Under the pieces are notes generated by a model. It did not search any database and had not been told where the DNA came from. It worked only from the letters and a program-made list of their open reading frames with translations. The translations under genes and the position numbers were made by a program. DNA of 64,000 bases from Cellulomonas gilvus ATCC 13127 (GTDB lineage Bacteria > Actinomycetota > Actinomycetes > Actinomycetales > Cellulomonadaceae), in the NCBI RefSeq assembly GCF_000218545.1, contig NC_015671.1, forward strand, positions 3,224,001-3,288,000, read 5' to 3'. Below are positions 51,495-59,449 of the stretch, in pieces. Numbering within the stretch: the first letter of the stretch is position 1; every line of letters begins with the position of its first letter.

Positions 51495-52061
51495 ATGGGC
51501 AAGCTGGTCTACGCCGCGAACGTCTCGCTCGACGGCTACCTCGAAGACGAGTCCGGCGCATTCGACTGGTCGGTGCCCGACGAGGCCGCCCACGCGTTCT
51601 GGAACGAGCACGAGCGCGGCATCGGCACGTCGCTGTACGGGCGGCGGATGTACCAGACCATGCGCGTCTGGGAGGACGACGACTGGCTGGCCGACGAACC
51701 CGCGGTGGTCCGCGAGTACGCCCAGATCTGGCGCGACACCGACAAGGTCGTCTACTCCACGACGCTCGACGCGGTCTCGACCGCCCGCACCCGGATCGAG
51801 CGGAGCTTCGACCCGGAAGCCGTCCGCAGGCTCAAGGAGGAGTCCACACGGGACCTGAGCATCGGGGGCGCGACGATCGCTGCGGAGGCCTTCCGGCACG
51901 GGCTCGTCGACGAGTGCGTGCTGCTGCTGTGCCCGGTGACGGTCGGTGGCGGCAAGCCCGCGCTGCCGCGCGGGATGCGCCTGAACCTCGAGCTGCTGGA
52001 CCACCGCCGGTTCGCCAACGGCGTGGTCTACGTCCGCCACGCGGTCCGCCGCACCGACTGA
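51495..52061 (+). CDS. Dihydrofolate reductase-like (RibD C-terminal) protein
   Basis: A 188-residue protein of the DHFR/RibD C-terminal family: LVYAANVSLDGYLEDESGAFDWSVPDEAAHAF, a GTSLYGRRMYQTM segment, then RDLSIGGATIAAEAFRHGLVDECVLLLCPVTVGGGKPAL. It probably reduces a small molecule with NADPH; such orphan genes are common in actinobacteria and their substrates are mostly unknown. A GGAGG site precedes the ATG. It is followed 4 bp later by a DUF2071 gene. Confidence 0.88.
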   Translation: MGKLVYAANVSLDGYLEDESGAFDWSVPDEAAHAFWNEHERGIGTSLYGRRMYQTMRVWEDDDWLADEPAVVREYAQIWRDTDKVVYSTTLDAVSTARTRIERSFDPEAVRRLKEESTRDLSIGGATIAAEAFRHGLVDECVLLLCPVTVGGGKPALPRGMRLNLELLDHRRFANGVVYVRHAVRRTD

Positions 52062-52065
52062 GCCG

Positions 52066-52872
52066 ATGGCGAGCGTCGCGGGCCGCACGCAGGTGCAGAG
52101 TGGAGCCGTGCTGCCCGAGCCCGTGACGCCCGTCGCCCCAGCGATGCACGGCCCGCCGCTGCTGCGGCAGTCCTGGTGCGACCTCACGTTCGTGCACTGG
52201 CGGGTCGCGCCCGACCTCGTCGCGCCGCTGCTGCCCGCGGGTACGCGCCCCGACGAGCACGACGGCTCGAGCTGGGTGGGGCTGGTCCCGTTCCGCATGG
52301 TCGGCGCGGGCGCCGGGCGCGGACCCGGCATCCCGTGGCTCGGCACGTTCCCGGAGACGAACGTGCGGCTCTACTCGGTCGACGCCCGCGGGCGTCGGGG
52401 CGTCATGTTCCGCACGCTCGAGGCATCCCGGCTGGCATTCGTGCTCGGGTCCCGCGCGGCTCTCGCGCTGCCGTACACGTGGGCGCGCATGCGCGTGACC
52501 GAGGCGGACGGAGTCCTCACGTACACGTCGCGGCGACGCTGGCCGGGACCGCGGGACGCGGCCACGCACGTCGTCGTGCGACCGGGTGCGCCGCTCGCGG
52601 CCGGTGACCCGCTGGCCGACTTCCTGACCGCGCGCTGGGCGCTGCACACCCGCGCGTTCGGCCGCACGCTCCGCCTCCCCAACCGCCACGAGCCCTGGCC
52701 GCTGCAGAGCGCCGAGCTGCTCCGGCTGGACGAGACCCTGCTGGCCGCCTGTGGTCTGCCCGGGCTCGCCGGCCGCCCGCCGGACTCCGTGCTGTTCTCC
52801 CGCGGCGTCCGCACCCAGTTCGGCCCACCCACCGTCGTCCCCACCCACTCCCACCCGCGACCTGGCGGATAA
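52066..52872 (+). CDS. DUF2071 (YqjF-like) protein
   Basis: A 268-residue DUF2071 protein: LLRQSWCDLTFVHWRVAPDLVAPLLPAGTRPD, SWVGLVPFRMVGAG, WLGTFPETNVRLYSVD and GVMFRTLEASRLAFVLGSRAALALPYTWARM are characteristic, related to the acetoacetate decarboxylase fold. No function is established. The start is uncertain: ATG at 52066 or GTG at 52108 (with GGAG close upstream). The stop codon TAA lies inside the first copy of a 52-bp repeat. Confidence 0.85.
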   Translation: MASVAGRTQVQSGAVLPEPVTPVAPAMHGPPLLRQSWCDLTFVHWRVAPDLVAPLLPAGTRPDEHDGSSWVGLVPFRMVGAGAGRGPGIPWLGTFPETNVRLYSVDARGRRGVMFRTLEASRLAFVLGSRAALALPYTWARMRVTEADGVLTYTSRRRWPGPRDAATHVVVRPGAPLAAGDPLADFLTARWALHTRAFGRTLRLPNRHEPWPLQSAELLRLDETLLAACGLPGLAGRPPDSVLFSRGVRTQFGPPTVVPTHSHPRPGG

Positions 52873-53040
52873 CCACCAGGTCGACGAGGTGGTAGGCCCG
52901 CCCCTCCCCGCGAGCTGGCGGATAACTACCAGGTCGACGAGGGGTGGGCCCGCCCTTCCCCGCGAACTGGCGGACAACTACCAGGTCGGCGGTGCTGGGG
53001 GGCCGTCCATCGCGCGAACTGGCGGATGACTACCAGGTGG
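52857..53040. repeat. Four-copy 52-bp tandem repeat between convergent genes
   Basis: A core close to GCGAACTGGCGGATAACTAC, then CAGGT, begins at 52857, 52910, 52962 and 53014 (periods 53, 52, 52 bp). The ~25-bp core is well conserved; the ~27 bp between cores vary but copies 1 and 2 share a GGCCCGCCC segment. The first copy supplies the stop codon of the DUF2071 gene and the last copy the stop codon of the convergent WYL gene. Confidence 0.88.
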
Positions 53041-54001
53041 GTGGGGTGGGGGTGGCGTTGGTGCGGAGGCGGTCGGCGAGGGCGACGAGCTCGTCGCGCA
53101 GGGCGTCCGGGGTCAGCACCTCGAAGTCCCAGCCGAGCCCGGCGAGCAGGCGGGCCATGCCGTCGAGCCGCTCGGCGCGGGTCTCGAGCAGCACGCCGCA
53201 CGGGTGGTCGCTCAGACGGCCCACGCTGCGCGGCAGCCGCTCGCGCGCCTCGGCGGGGCTCGTCCGGAGCACCACGCGCACCTCGTGCGACCAGCCGGCG
53301 GCGGCGATCCCGCCCTCCACCTGCGCCCGCGCGTCGAACTCGGCGGGCACGACGAAGGAGCCCTCCCCGGGCCGCACGGACGCGATCCGGTCCACGCGGA
53401 AGGTCCGCACGTCGTCGCGCGCGTGGTCGTGGCCCGTGGCGTACCAGCGGCCGGCGTGGAACACGACGCCGTAGACGTCCAGGTCGCGCTGCGACTCGCG
53501 GCCGTCCCACGCGGTGTACGTGATCGCCACGGTGCGGCGCGCACGGGCCGCCGCGGTCAGGTCAAGCAGCGTGTCGGCATCCGCGGGCGAGGCCGCGCGA
53601 GCGGGCGCGGTGAACTGCGCGGTCGTGAGCAGGTGGTCGAGCCGTCGGCGCAGCGTCTCCGGCAGGACGCGGGAGACCTTGGCGAGCGCGCTCGCGGCGG
53701 CCGCGTGGTCGGTGGTGGCGAGCCCCGCGCGTTGGGCCACGCGCAGGCCGAGCACCACGGCCACCGCCTCGTCGTCGGTGAGCATGAGCGGGGGCAGCTT
53801 GTACCCGGGGGCCAGGCGGTACCCGCCGTAGCGGCCGCGCTGCGACCTGACGGGGATCCCCAGGTCGGTGAGGTGCTCGGCGTAGCGGCGCACGGTCCGC
53901 TCGTCGACGCCGAGGTGCTCGGCCAGGTCCGCCACCGTGCGCTGCCCACCGGCCTGCAGCAGCTCGAGCATCGCGAGGACGCGGGCGGTCGGACGAGTCA
54001 C
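53030..54001 (-). CDS. HTH-WYL transcriptional regulator
   Basis: A 323-residue regulator: N-terminal HTH_11 (RVLAMLELLQAGGQRTVADLAEHLGVDERTVRRYAEHLTDLGIPVRSQRGRYGGYRL), then a WYL domain (RTVAITYTAWDGRESQRDLDVYGVVFHAGRWYATGHDHARDDVRTFRVDRI) and the C-terminal WCX extension. I chose the GTG at 54001; a GTG at 54016 is an alternative. It is divergent from an alpha/beta hydrolase 81 bp away, its likely target. Its stop codon lies in the 52-bp repeat array. Confidence 0.9.
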   Translation of the reverse strand: MTRPTARVLAMLELLQAGGQRTVADLAEHLGVDERTVRRYAEHLTDLGIPVRSQRGRYGGYRLAPGYKLPPLMLTDDEAVAVVLGLRVAQRAGLATTDHAAAASALAKVSRVLPETLRRRLDHLLTTAQFTAPARAASPADADTLLDLTAAARARRTVAITYTAWDGRESQRDLDVYGVVFHAGRWYATGHDHARDDVRTFRVDRIASVRPGEGSFVVPAEFDARAQVEGGIAAAGWSHEVRVVLRTSPAEARERLPRSVGRLSDHPCGVLLETRAERLDGMARLLAGLGWDFEVLTPDALRDELVALADRLRTNATPTPPTW

Positions 54002-54082
54002 GATCGGACCCGCCACGTCGATCCAGAAGTCGCGCGCAATACCGGGCGGATGCTGTCCACAATCCACCCTAGCGTGGCCGTC

Positions 54083-54817
54083 ATGACCACCACCTACGTC
54101 CTCATCCCCGGCTTCTGGCTCGGCGCGCAGGTCTGGCGCCCCGTCACCGACGCGTTGCGCTCCCAGGGCCACACCGTGCACGCCGTCGACCTCACCGGCA
54201 TGGGCGAGCGCGCCGACCTCGCGTCGCGCGAGACCGACCTGTCCACGCACGTCGACGACGTGGTGCACCTGCTCGAGCAGCAGGACCTGCACGACGTCGT
54301 CCTGGTCGGCCACAGCTACGGCGCCCTCGTGGCGACCGGTGCGGCCGATCGCGTGCCGGAGCGCATCGCGCGCCTGGTCTACGTGGACTCCGGTCCGCTG
54401 CCCGACGGCATGGCGCAGGCCGACTTCGACGGTCCTGAGGCGCGCACGGCCAACGAGGCGCTCGTCGAGGCCGGCGACGGCTGGCGGCTCCCGCCGCCGC
54501 CGTGGGGCGCGCTGGCCGCGGGCGTGGCCGGGGTCGACGACGAGGCCGTGGCCGCGCTGACCGCCGGGTCCCAGGCGCAGCCGTGGCGCACGGCCACGCA
54601 GCCCGTGGCCCTCACCGGCGCATGGGCGCACCTGCCCCGCACCGGGGTGCTGTGCAGCTTCACGCTGGAGGGCCTGCGGCAGATGGCGCCGCACGCGCCG
54701 ACCTTCGCGCACATGGTCGACGGTGACTGGACCTACGTCGAGCTCCCGACGTGGCACTGGCCCATGGTCAGCCGCCCGGCCGACCTCGCCGAGGTGCTCG
54801 CGGCGGCCGGGAGCTGA
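54083..54817 (+). CDS. Alpha/beta hydrolase
   Basis: A 244-residue single-domain hydrolase: YVLIPGFWLGAQVWRPVTDAL forms the oxyanion strand, LVGHSYGALVATGAA the nucleophile elbow with Ser, and PTWHWPMVSRPADLAEVL the catalytic His. It resembles small esterases induced with a divergent WYL regulator. A TAGCGT box 7 bp before the ATG marks a leaderless start. Its end faces the cold-shock gene, with a short GACCG/CGGTC dyad across both stops. Confidence 0.88.
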   Translation: MTTTYVLIPGFWLGAQVWRPVTDALRSQGHTVHAVDLTGMGERADLASRETDLSTHVDDVVHLLEQQDLHDVVLVGHSYGALVATGAADRVPERIARLVYVDSGPLPDGMAQADFDGPEARTANEALVEAGDGWRLPPPPWGALAAGVAGVDDEAVAALTAGSQAQPWRTATQPVALTGAWAHLPRTGVLCSFTLEGLRQMAPHAPTFAHMVDGDWTYVELPTWHWPMVSRPADLAEVLAAAGS

Positions 54818-54832
54818 CCGTCGGCGGCGCGG

Positions 54833-55780
54833 TCAGAGCAGCTCGACCGCGTCCGCCTGCGGACCCCGGTCGCTCTGCCGGACCTTGAACCGGACGCGGT
54901 CACCCTCCTCGAGGACCTCACCGCCGCGGATGACCGAGACGTGCACGAACAGGTCGTCGCCGCCCGCGTCGGGGGCGATGAAGCCGAAGCCGCGCTCGTC
55001 GTCGTACCGCACCACCACTCCCTCGCCACCCCGGGCCGGGGCGTCCGACCGGCGCCCCGGTGCCGGGCGGCCACCGTGCCCGGCGCGACCGCGCGCCGGA
55101 GCCGACCGGTGGCCGTGGCCGCGCACCAGGCGCACGTTGCGCGCCTGCGGCCCGCGGTCGCTCTCGGCGACGTCGAACGTCACGCGGTCGCCCTCGACCA
55201 GCTCGGTCGCACCGCCCGCGAGCGCACTGGCGTGCGCGAACACGTCCTCGCCCCCCGCGTCGGGCGTCACGAACCCGAAGCCCTTCTCCGCGTCGTACCA
55301 GGTCACGGTGCCGTCGGCGCCGTCCGACGCGGCCTGGCGGCCCGCGTCGGCGCCCAGCGGCAGCAGGTGGTCCGCCTGCGGGCCCTTCTCTCCCTCGACC
55401 ACCAGGAACGCAACCCGCTGACCCTCGGTGATCACGCCGCCGACGACGATGGCCGAGCTGTGCACGAAGATCTCCGCGCCACCACCGTCGGGCGTGACGA
55501 AGCCGTAGCCCTTGCCGGGCTCGTACCAGGAGACCGTGCCGAGCACGCCCACCGGGGCGTCGGCCGCGTGGTCGCCCGTGACCCGGACGCGGCGGGCCTG
55601 CGGTCCGCGCGCACCCTCGCCCACCTCGAACTCCACGGCCTGGCCCTCGCGCAGGAGGTTCGAGCCGTCGTCGTTCACCACCTCGGACGCGTGGACGAAC
55701 AGGTCGTCGGACCCGTCGTCGAACGCGAGGAAGCCGAACCCTCGTTCGGCGTCGAACCAGCGGACGGTTCCCTGGGGCAC
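54833..55780 (-). CDS. Cold-shock protein with four CSD repeats
   Basis: A 315-residue protein built from four cold-shock domains at about residues 1-68, 78-143, 155-222 and 252-315. Each has RNP1 (RGFGFL, KGYGFV, KGFGFV, RGFGFI), RNP2 (LFVHAS, IFVHSS, VFAHAS, LFVHVS) and ends in GPQA. The final linker (about 220-251) is Arg/Gly-rich. Bacterial Csp proteins are normally one domain of ~67 residues; this should bind longer single-stranded RNA, as UNR-type proteins do. The GTG at 55780 has AGGAG upstream; the longer frame runs through unrelated sequence. Confidence 0.92.
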   Translation of the reverse strand: MPQGTVRWFDAERGFGFLAFDDGSDDLFVHASEVVNDDGSNLLREGQAVEFEVGEGARGPQARRVRVTGDHAADAPVGVLGTVSWYEPGKGYGFVTPDGGGAEIFVHSSAIVVGGVITEGQRVAFLVVEGEKGPQADHLLPLGADAGRQAASDGADGTVTWYDAEKGFGFVTPDAGGEDVFAHASALAGGATELVEGDRVTFDVAESDRGPQARNVRLVRGHGHRSAPARGRAGHGGRPAPGRRSDAPARGGEGVVVRYDDERGFGFIAPDAGGDDLFVHVSVIRGGEVLEEGDRVRFKVRQSDRGPQADAVELL

Positions 55781-55849
55781 GGTGACTCCTTGATCGGCGG
55801 GCGGTGCTGCAGCCTCCCAGTGTCCCCGACCGGAGCGCCCGTGCCCGAC

Positions 55850-56010
55850 CCGCGCATCACGCCGGGGGCGCGCACGTCCGGGTCGGTCGGCTCGCCGCCC
55901 GAGAGGTAGCGCATCACCTCCGGGTCGCTGTCGAGCTCGATCAGCAGGTCCGCGTCGTCGGCGCGGAACGGGCGCAGGACCACGCGATCGGTCTCCAGGT
56001 ACGTGCCCAC
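55850..56010 (-). pseudogene. Truncated GNAT acetyltransferase
   Basis: The frame opens with [41 protein letters not shown], the clear N-terminus of a RimJ/RimL-type GNAT, but diverges after ~46 residues and never reaches the acetyl-CoA motif. The rest of the gene appears deleted just upstream of the cold-shock gene. Confidence 0.65.
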
Positions 56011-56055
56011 GGCGGTCAGGATGCCGGAACCCGCACCGGACGCCGCGCTGACTCC

Positions 56056-56658
56056 TCAGGCCTGCGTGCGCCGGCCCCGCGCGTCGAGCCGCGCGACCGA
56101 CTCCTGCACCGCACCGTGCAGCATGAGCTCCACGTCCCCCACCAGCCGGTACGGGTCCTCGACCATGCCCTGCGAGACCCACCGCAGCACCACGGCCAGC
56201 ACGGCCGAGGTGTAGAAGTCGACGACGAGCGCGCGGTGGACCGGGCTCGCGGGCCCGCCCCCGCCGACCTCCTGGACCACCGCGGCGGTCACGGGCCGCA
56301 TCTGCAGGAACAGGAAGCGCTCGAGCCCCGCACGGCCCAGCCCCTCGAGCACCGCGGTGGTCGACGAGCGGTTCTCCCGCAAGTACCCCATGAGGCGCAC
56401 CAGGCCGTCCGCCCACGCGTCGTGGCTCGCCAGCAGCCGCACCTGCTCGGCGACCTCGGTCTCGAAGACCCACGCGGCCAGGTCCTGGACGTCGTGGAAG
56501 TGGTAGTAGAACGCCTGCCGCGTCAGGCCGCAGTCGCGTGTCAGGTGCGTGACGGTGACGCGGGCGAACGGCTCGGTGAGCAGACGCGCCTTGAGCGCGG
56601 CCGCGAGCGCGTCGCGCGCGTCGGCCCGCCGCGCGTCCTGGCCCTCGTCGTCGCTCAC
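56056..56658 (-). CDS. TetR-family transcriptional regulator
   Basis: A 200-residue TetR protein: the HTH is [45 protein letters not shown], followed by an all-helical ligand domain ([26 protein letters not shown]). The domain arrangement resembles the DhaS-like subgroup. The GTG at 56658 begins VSDDEGQD; the ribosome site is weak. It is divergent from the DUF5692 membrane protein and may control it. Confidence 0.88.
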   Translation of the reverse strand: MSDDEGQDARRADARDALAAALKARLLTEPFARVTVTHLTRDCGLTRQAFYYHFHDVQDLAAWVFETEVAEQVRLLASHDAWADGLVRLMGYLRENRSSTTAVLEGLGRAGLERFLFLQMRPVTAAVVQEVGGGGPASPVHRALVVDFYTSAVLAVVLRWVSQGMVEDPYRLVGDVELMLHGAVQESVARLDARGRRTQA

Positions 56659-56860
56659 CCTTGTCTCAACGGAGCGCCGCACCCTCCTGGCGTAGGCCCA
56701 AGGTCCCCGAGCGGCCGTGGCCGGCCACGACGACGAGCCCGCCGACGCCCAGCTCTGGACACATCCGGACCGGTGTCCAGTGACCGCCGCGGACCGCCTT
56801 CCTACCGTCGGAGCACCCCCGGAGCCATGCCGGCCACGGGCCGTCCGCGAGGAGGTCGCG

Positions 56861-57829
56861 ATGTTCTTGTTCGACTCCATCCCGTGGGAGTCGTGGGCGA
56901 TGTGGTTCGTCGTCCTCGGCGCCCTCATCGTCCTGAACGAGGTCACGCGCCGCTGGAAGTGGGCCGGGATCGCGTTCTTCGTCGCGCTGCCGCTGTTCCT
57001 CACGCTGTTCGTCTGGCCGTCCACCGCGGGCGAGGGCTCCTCGACCGGCACCTGGTTCCACTGGGTCAAGGTGTACTCGGCGCTCGCGGGCTGCCTGGGC
57101 TTCATGCTGCTGCGGTACGTGGACAAGCTGGCCAAGAACCGCTGGATGCTGCTGTTCCCCGCGCTGATCCTCGCCATCAACATCTGCGAGGCCGTCATCC
57201 GCGACTTCCAGGTCGCGGGCCTGCAGGGCATGCATGACGGCGTGTTCATGGTGGGCGGCCCGTGGAACTACATGAACGGCATCGCGGGCATCCTCAACGC
57301 GCTCACCATCTGCGGCTGGGCCGGGATCATCGTCTCGCGGGACAAGTCCAAGGACATGATCTGGCCCGACATGCTGTGGTTCTGGATCATCGCCTACGAC
57401 CTGTGGAACTTCGCGTACGTCTACAACTGCGTCGGCGACCACGCGTTCTACGCCGGTGCGGCGCTCCTGATCTCCTGCACCATCCCCGCGTTCTTCCTCA
57501 AGAAGGGCGCCTGGCTGCAGCACCGCGCACACACGCTCGCGCTGTGGATGATGTTCACGATGGCGGTCCCCGCGTTCGTCACGACGTCGCAGTTCTCCGT
57601 CCAGTCCTCGCACGACGAGACCGCGCTGTTCGTGGTCTCCGCACTCTCGCTCGCGGCCAACGTGGCCGTCGCGGTCTACCAGGTGCGCACCATCGTCACG
57701 CGCCGCCGCAACCCGCTGCGCGACGAGCTGTTCACGCACCTGCGCCCGTACCGCGAGGTGCTCGAGGCCAACGCCCCGCTGCCCGCGGCCGCCGCCACGC
57801 GCGCCGAGCAGCCGCTCGCCCACGCCTGA
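56861..57829 (+). CDS. DUF5692 multi-pass membrane protein
   Basis: A 322-residue membrane protein of the DUF5692 family with about eight hydrophobic segments, for example MWFVVLGALIVLNEVTR, AGIAFFVALPLFLTLFVWP, WMLLFPALILAINICEAVI, FWIIAYDLWNFAYVYNCVG and LFVVSALSLAANVAVAVYQV. Conserved charged and aromatic positions lie in WFHWVKVYSALAG and GGPWNYMNGIAGILNALTICGWAG. Function unknown. GAGGAGG precedes the ATG. Confidence 0.87.
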   Translation: MFLFDSIPWESWAMWFVVLGALIVLNEVTRRWKWAGIAFFVALPLFLTLFVWPSTAGEGSSTGTWFHWVKVYSALAGCLGFMLLRYVDKLAKNRWMLLFPALILAINICEAVIRDFQVAGLQGMHDGVFMVGGPWNYMNGIAGILNALTICGWAGIIVSRDKSKDMIWPDMLWFWIIAYDLWNFAYVYNCVGDHAFYAGAALLISCTIPAFFLKKGAWLQHRAHTLALWMMFTMAVPAFVTTSQFSVQSSHDETALFVVSALSLAANVAVAVYQVRTIVTRRRNPLRDELFTHLRPYREVLEANAPLPAAAATRAEQPLAHA

Positions 57830-57835
57830 CCCGGT

Positions 57836-57873
57836 CCCGGTCGCGGCGTCCCTGCCCGGGCGCCGCGGCCGGG
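57836..57873. terminator. Bidirectional hairpin terminator
   Basis: CCCGG-T-CGCGGCG (57836-57848) pairs with CGCCGCG-G-CCGGG (57861-57873), loop 12 bases, between convergent DUF5692 and Lrp genes. Confidence 0.7.
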
Positions 57874-57882
57874 CCGTCCGCG

Positions 57883-58341
57883 TCAGGCGGGCAGGAGGTT
57901 CCGGCGCGGGACCGTGGTCGAGTACACGACGCTCGTGGTGATGCCGCCGAGCGTCGCGAGCTTGCCGGTGATGCGCTCGAGGTCGCTCATGGACCGGGCG
58001 ATCACCTTGATGACGAAGCAGTCGACACCCGTGACGTGGTGCGCCTCGACGATCTCCGGCGTGGTGGCGACCAGGTCGTGGAACGGGCGGTAGTTGCCCG
58101 ACGGGTACGCCAGCCGGACGAACGCCATGATCGGGTAGCCCAGCGCCTCGGGGTCGACCGTCGCGGTGTACCCGGTGATGACGCCCGCATCGGTGAGCCG
58201 CCGCACGCGGTCGGCGGTCGCGCTGGGCGACAGGCTGATCGCACGCGCGAGGTCCGCGACGCTCAGCCTTCCGTCGCGCTGCAGCTGCTCGAGGATGCGG
58301 TGATCGGTCGTGTCGAGCTCGAGGCGTGAGATCGGCGGCAC
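57883..58341 (-). CDS. Lrp/AsnC-family regulator
   Basis: A 152-residue Lrp-type regulator: HTH LDTTDHRILEQLQRDGRLSVADLARAISLSPSATADRVRRLTDAGVITGYTATVDPEALG, then the RAM effector domain (FVRLAYPSGNYRPFHDLVATTPEIVEAHHVTGVDCFVIKVIARSMSDLERI). It likely responds to an amino acid. The GTG at 58341 is inferred; the ribosome site is weak. A divergent rhodanese gene is the probable target. Confidence 0.9.
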   Translation of the reverse strand: MPPISRLELDTTDHRILEQLQRDGRLSVADLARAISLSPSATADRVRRLTDAGVITGYTATVDPEALGYPIMAFVRLAYPSGNYRPFHDLVATTPEIVEAHHVTGVDCFVIKVIARSMSDLERITGKLATLGGITTSVVYSTTVPRRNLLPA

Positions 58342-58435
58342 AGGTCGGAAGATACCGGCGGATCCACGCCCGCAGGCCCGGATCGCCGCGCATCGCCCGT
58401 GGTCGCGGCGCACGGGCCCGCGTTCGATGGGACCC

Positions 58436-58852
58436 ATGCAGACCTCGATCACCGCCCGCGACTTCTACGCCGCCAAGCTCCTGTACGAGACCGACCCGGC
58501 CGACCTGGCCGCCGACCGCGCGGCCGGCCGCGGGCCCGTCGTCGTCGACGTCCGCTCCGCCGAGGGCTGGCGGCAGGGGCGGATCCCCGGAGCCGTCCAC
58601 GTCCCGGGCGCCGAGCTCTCGGCCCGCGTGCACGAGGTGCTCCCGGACCTCGACGCCGAGGTGGTCGTGTACTGCTGGGGTCCCGGCTGCAACGGCAGCA
58701 CGTGGGGTGCGTACGCGTTGGCCGAGCTCGGCTACACGCGCGTGCGCGAGCTCATCGGCGGGTACGAGTACTGGGTGCGCGAGGGCTTCGCGACCGTGAC
58801 CGACGACGGCCGCACGCGCCGCGACCCCGACCCGCTGACCGCGCCGGCTTGA
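58436..58852 (+). CDS. Rhodanese-domain protein
   Basis: A 138-residue single-domain rhodanese: VVVDVRSAEGWRQGRIPGAVHVPGAEL and the active-site loop VVVYCWGPGCNGSTWGA with the sulfur-accepting Cys, then ELIGGYEYWVREGF. It transfers sulfur to or from small thiols or proteins. An ATG at 58427 is in frame and equally possible. It is divergent from the Lrp regulator, a pairing seen in other bacteria. Confidence 0.88.
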   Translation: MQTSITARDFYAAKLLYETDPADLAADRAAGRGPVVVDVRSAEGWRQGRIPGAVHVPGAELSARVHEVLPDLDAEVVVYCWGPGCNGSTWGAYALAELGYTRVRELIGGYEYWVREGFATVTDDGRTRRDPDPLTAPA

Positions 58853-58858
58853 CCTGCC

Positions 58859-59449
58859 TCACCCGCGTGATCGACCTGCCGCGTGCGCGAGCGACGGGTC
58901 GATCACGCGGGGGCGGGCGGGCTCGGTGGTGTCGACGACGACCGACGCCCGCTCCCACGGTCGCGCGAGCGCGTGGTAGATCCGCTGCGCGCCCTCGTAC
59001 CGATCCAGCAGCAGGTCGGCGACGGACTCGTCGAGACCGCCCCGGCGCCGCATCCGCTCGCGCGCCACGGCGAACGGCACGTCCAGGTACACCGAGCGGT
59101 CCCACAGGCCGACGAGCTCGTCGCGCAGCAGGAACGTCCCCTCCACCACGACGAGCGTGCCGTCGGCGCCCGCCCGCCGCACGGCGGCCGTCAGCCGGTC
59201 GTGGTCGTACGTGTCGAGCCAGAACCCCTCCGGCGAGAACCGGCCGCGCGCGTGCCGGACGTCGGCGGGGCGGAAGAAGTCGTCGGCGTGCAGCAGCGCC
59301 ACCGCGCGCGGTGCGACGTGCTCGACGAGCGCGCCGGCGAACGTGCTCTTGCCGCTCGCACCGATCCCGTCGATCGCCACGAGCGCCCGGCCCCGGGCGG
59401 GCAGCCCGTCGAGCACCCGGTCGACGACTTCTCGCACGTCTGGCGTCAC
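58859..59449 (-). CDS. Uridine kinase-like P-loop kinase
   Basis: A 196-residue P-loop phosphotransferase: Walker A AIDGIGASGKSTFAGAL, LLHADDFFRPADVRHARGRFSPEGFWLDTYDHDRL, and a lid region DVPFAVARERMRRRGGLDES. The arrangement matches the uridine kinase/(d)CMP-kinase-like group; the true substrate is not certain. The GTG start overlaps the upstream lipoprotein stop as GTGA, so the two genes are co-translated. Confidence 0.86.
   Translation of the reverse strand: MTPDVREVVDRVLDGLPARGRALVAIDGIGASGKSTFAGALVEHVAPRAVALLHADDFFRPADVRHARGRFSPEGFWLDTYDHDRLTAAVRRAGADGTLVVVEGTFLLRDELVGLWDRSVYLDVPFAVARERMRRRGGLDESVADLLLDRYEGAQRIYHALARPWERASVVVDTTEPARPRVIDPSLAHAAGRSRG

Noticed and set aside
52857..53040. 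Repeat array as a CRISPR
   Set aside because: Only four copies, spacers partly similar to each other, no cas genes, and the repeats overlap the stop codons of two protein-coding genes.
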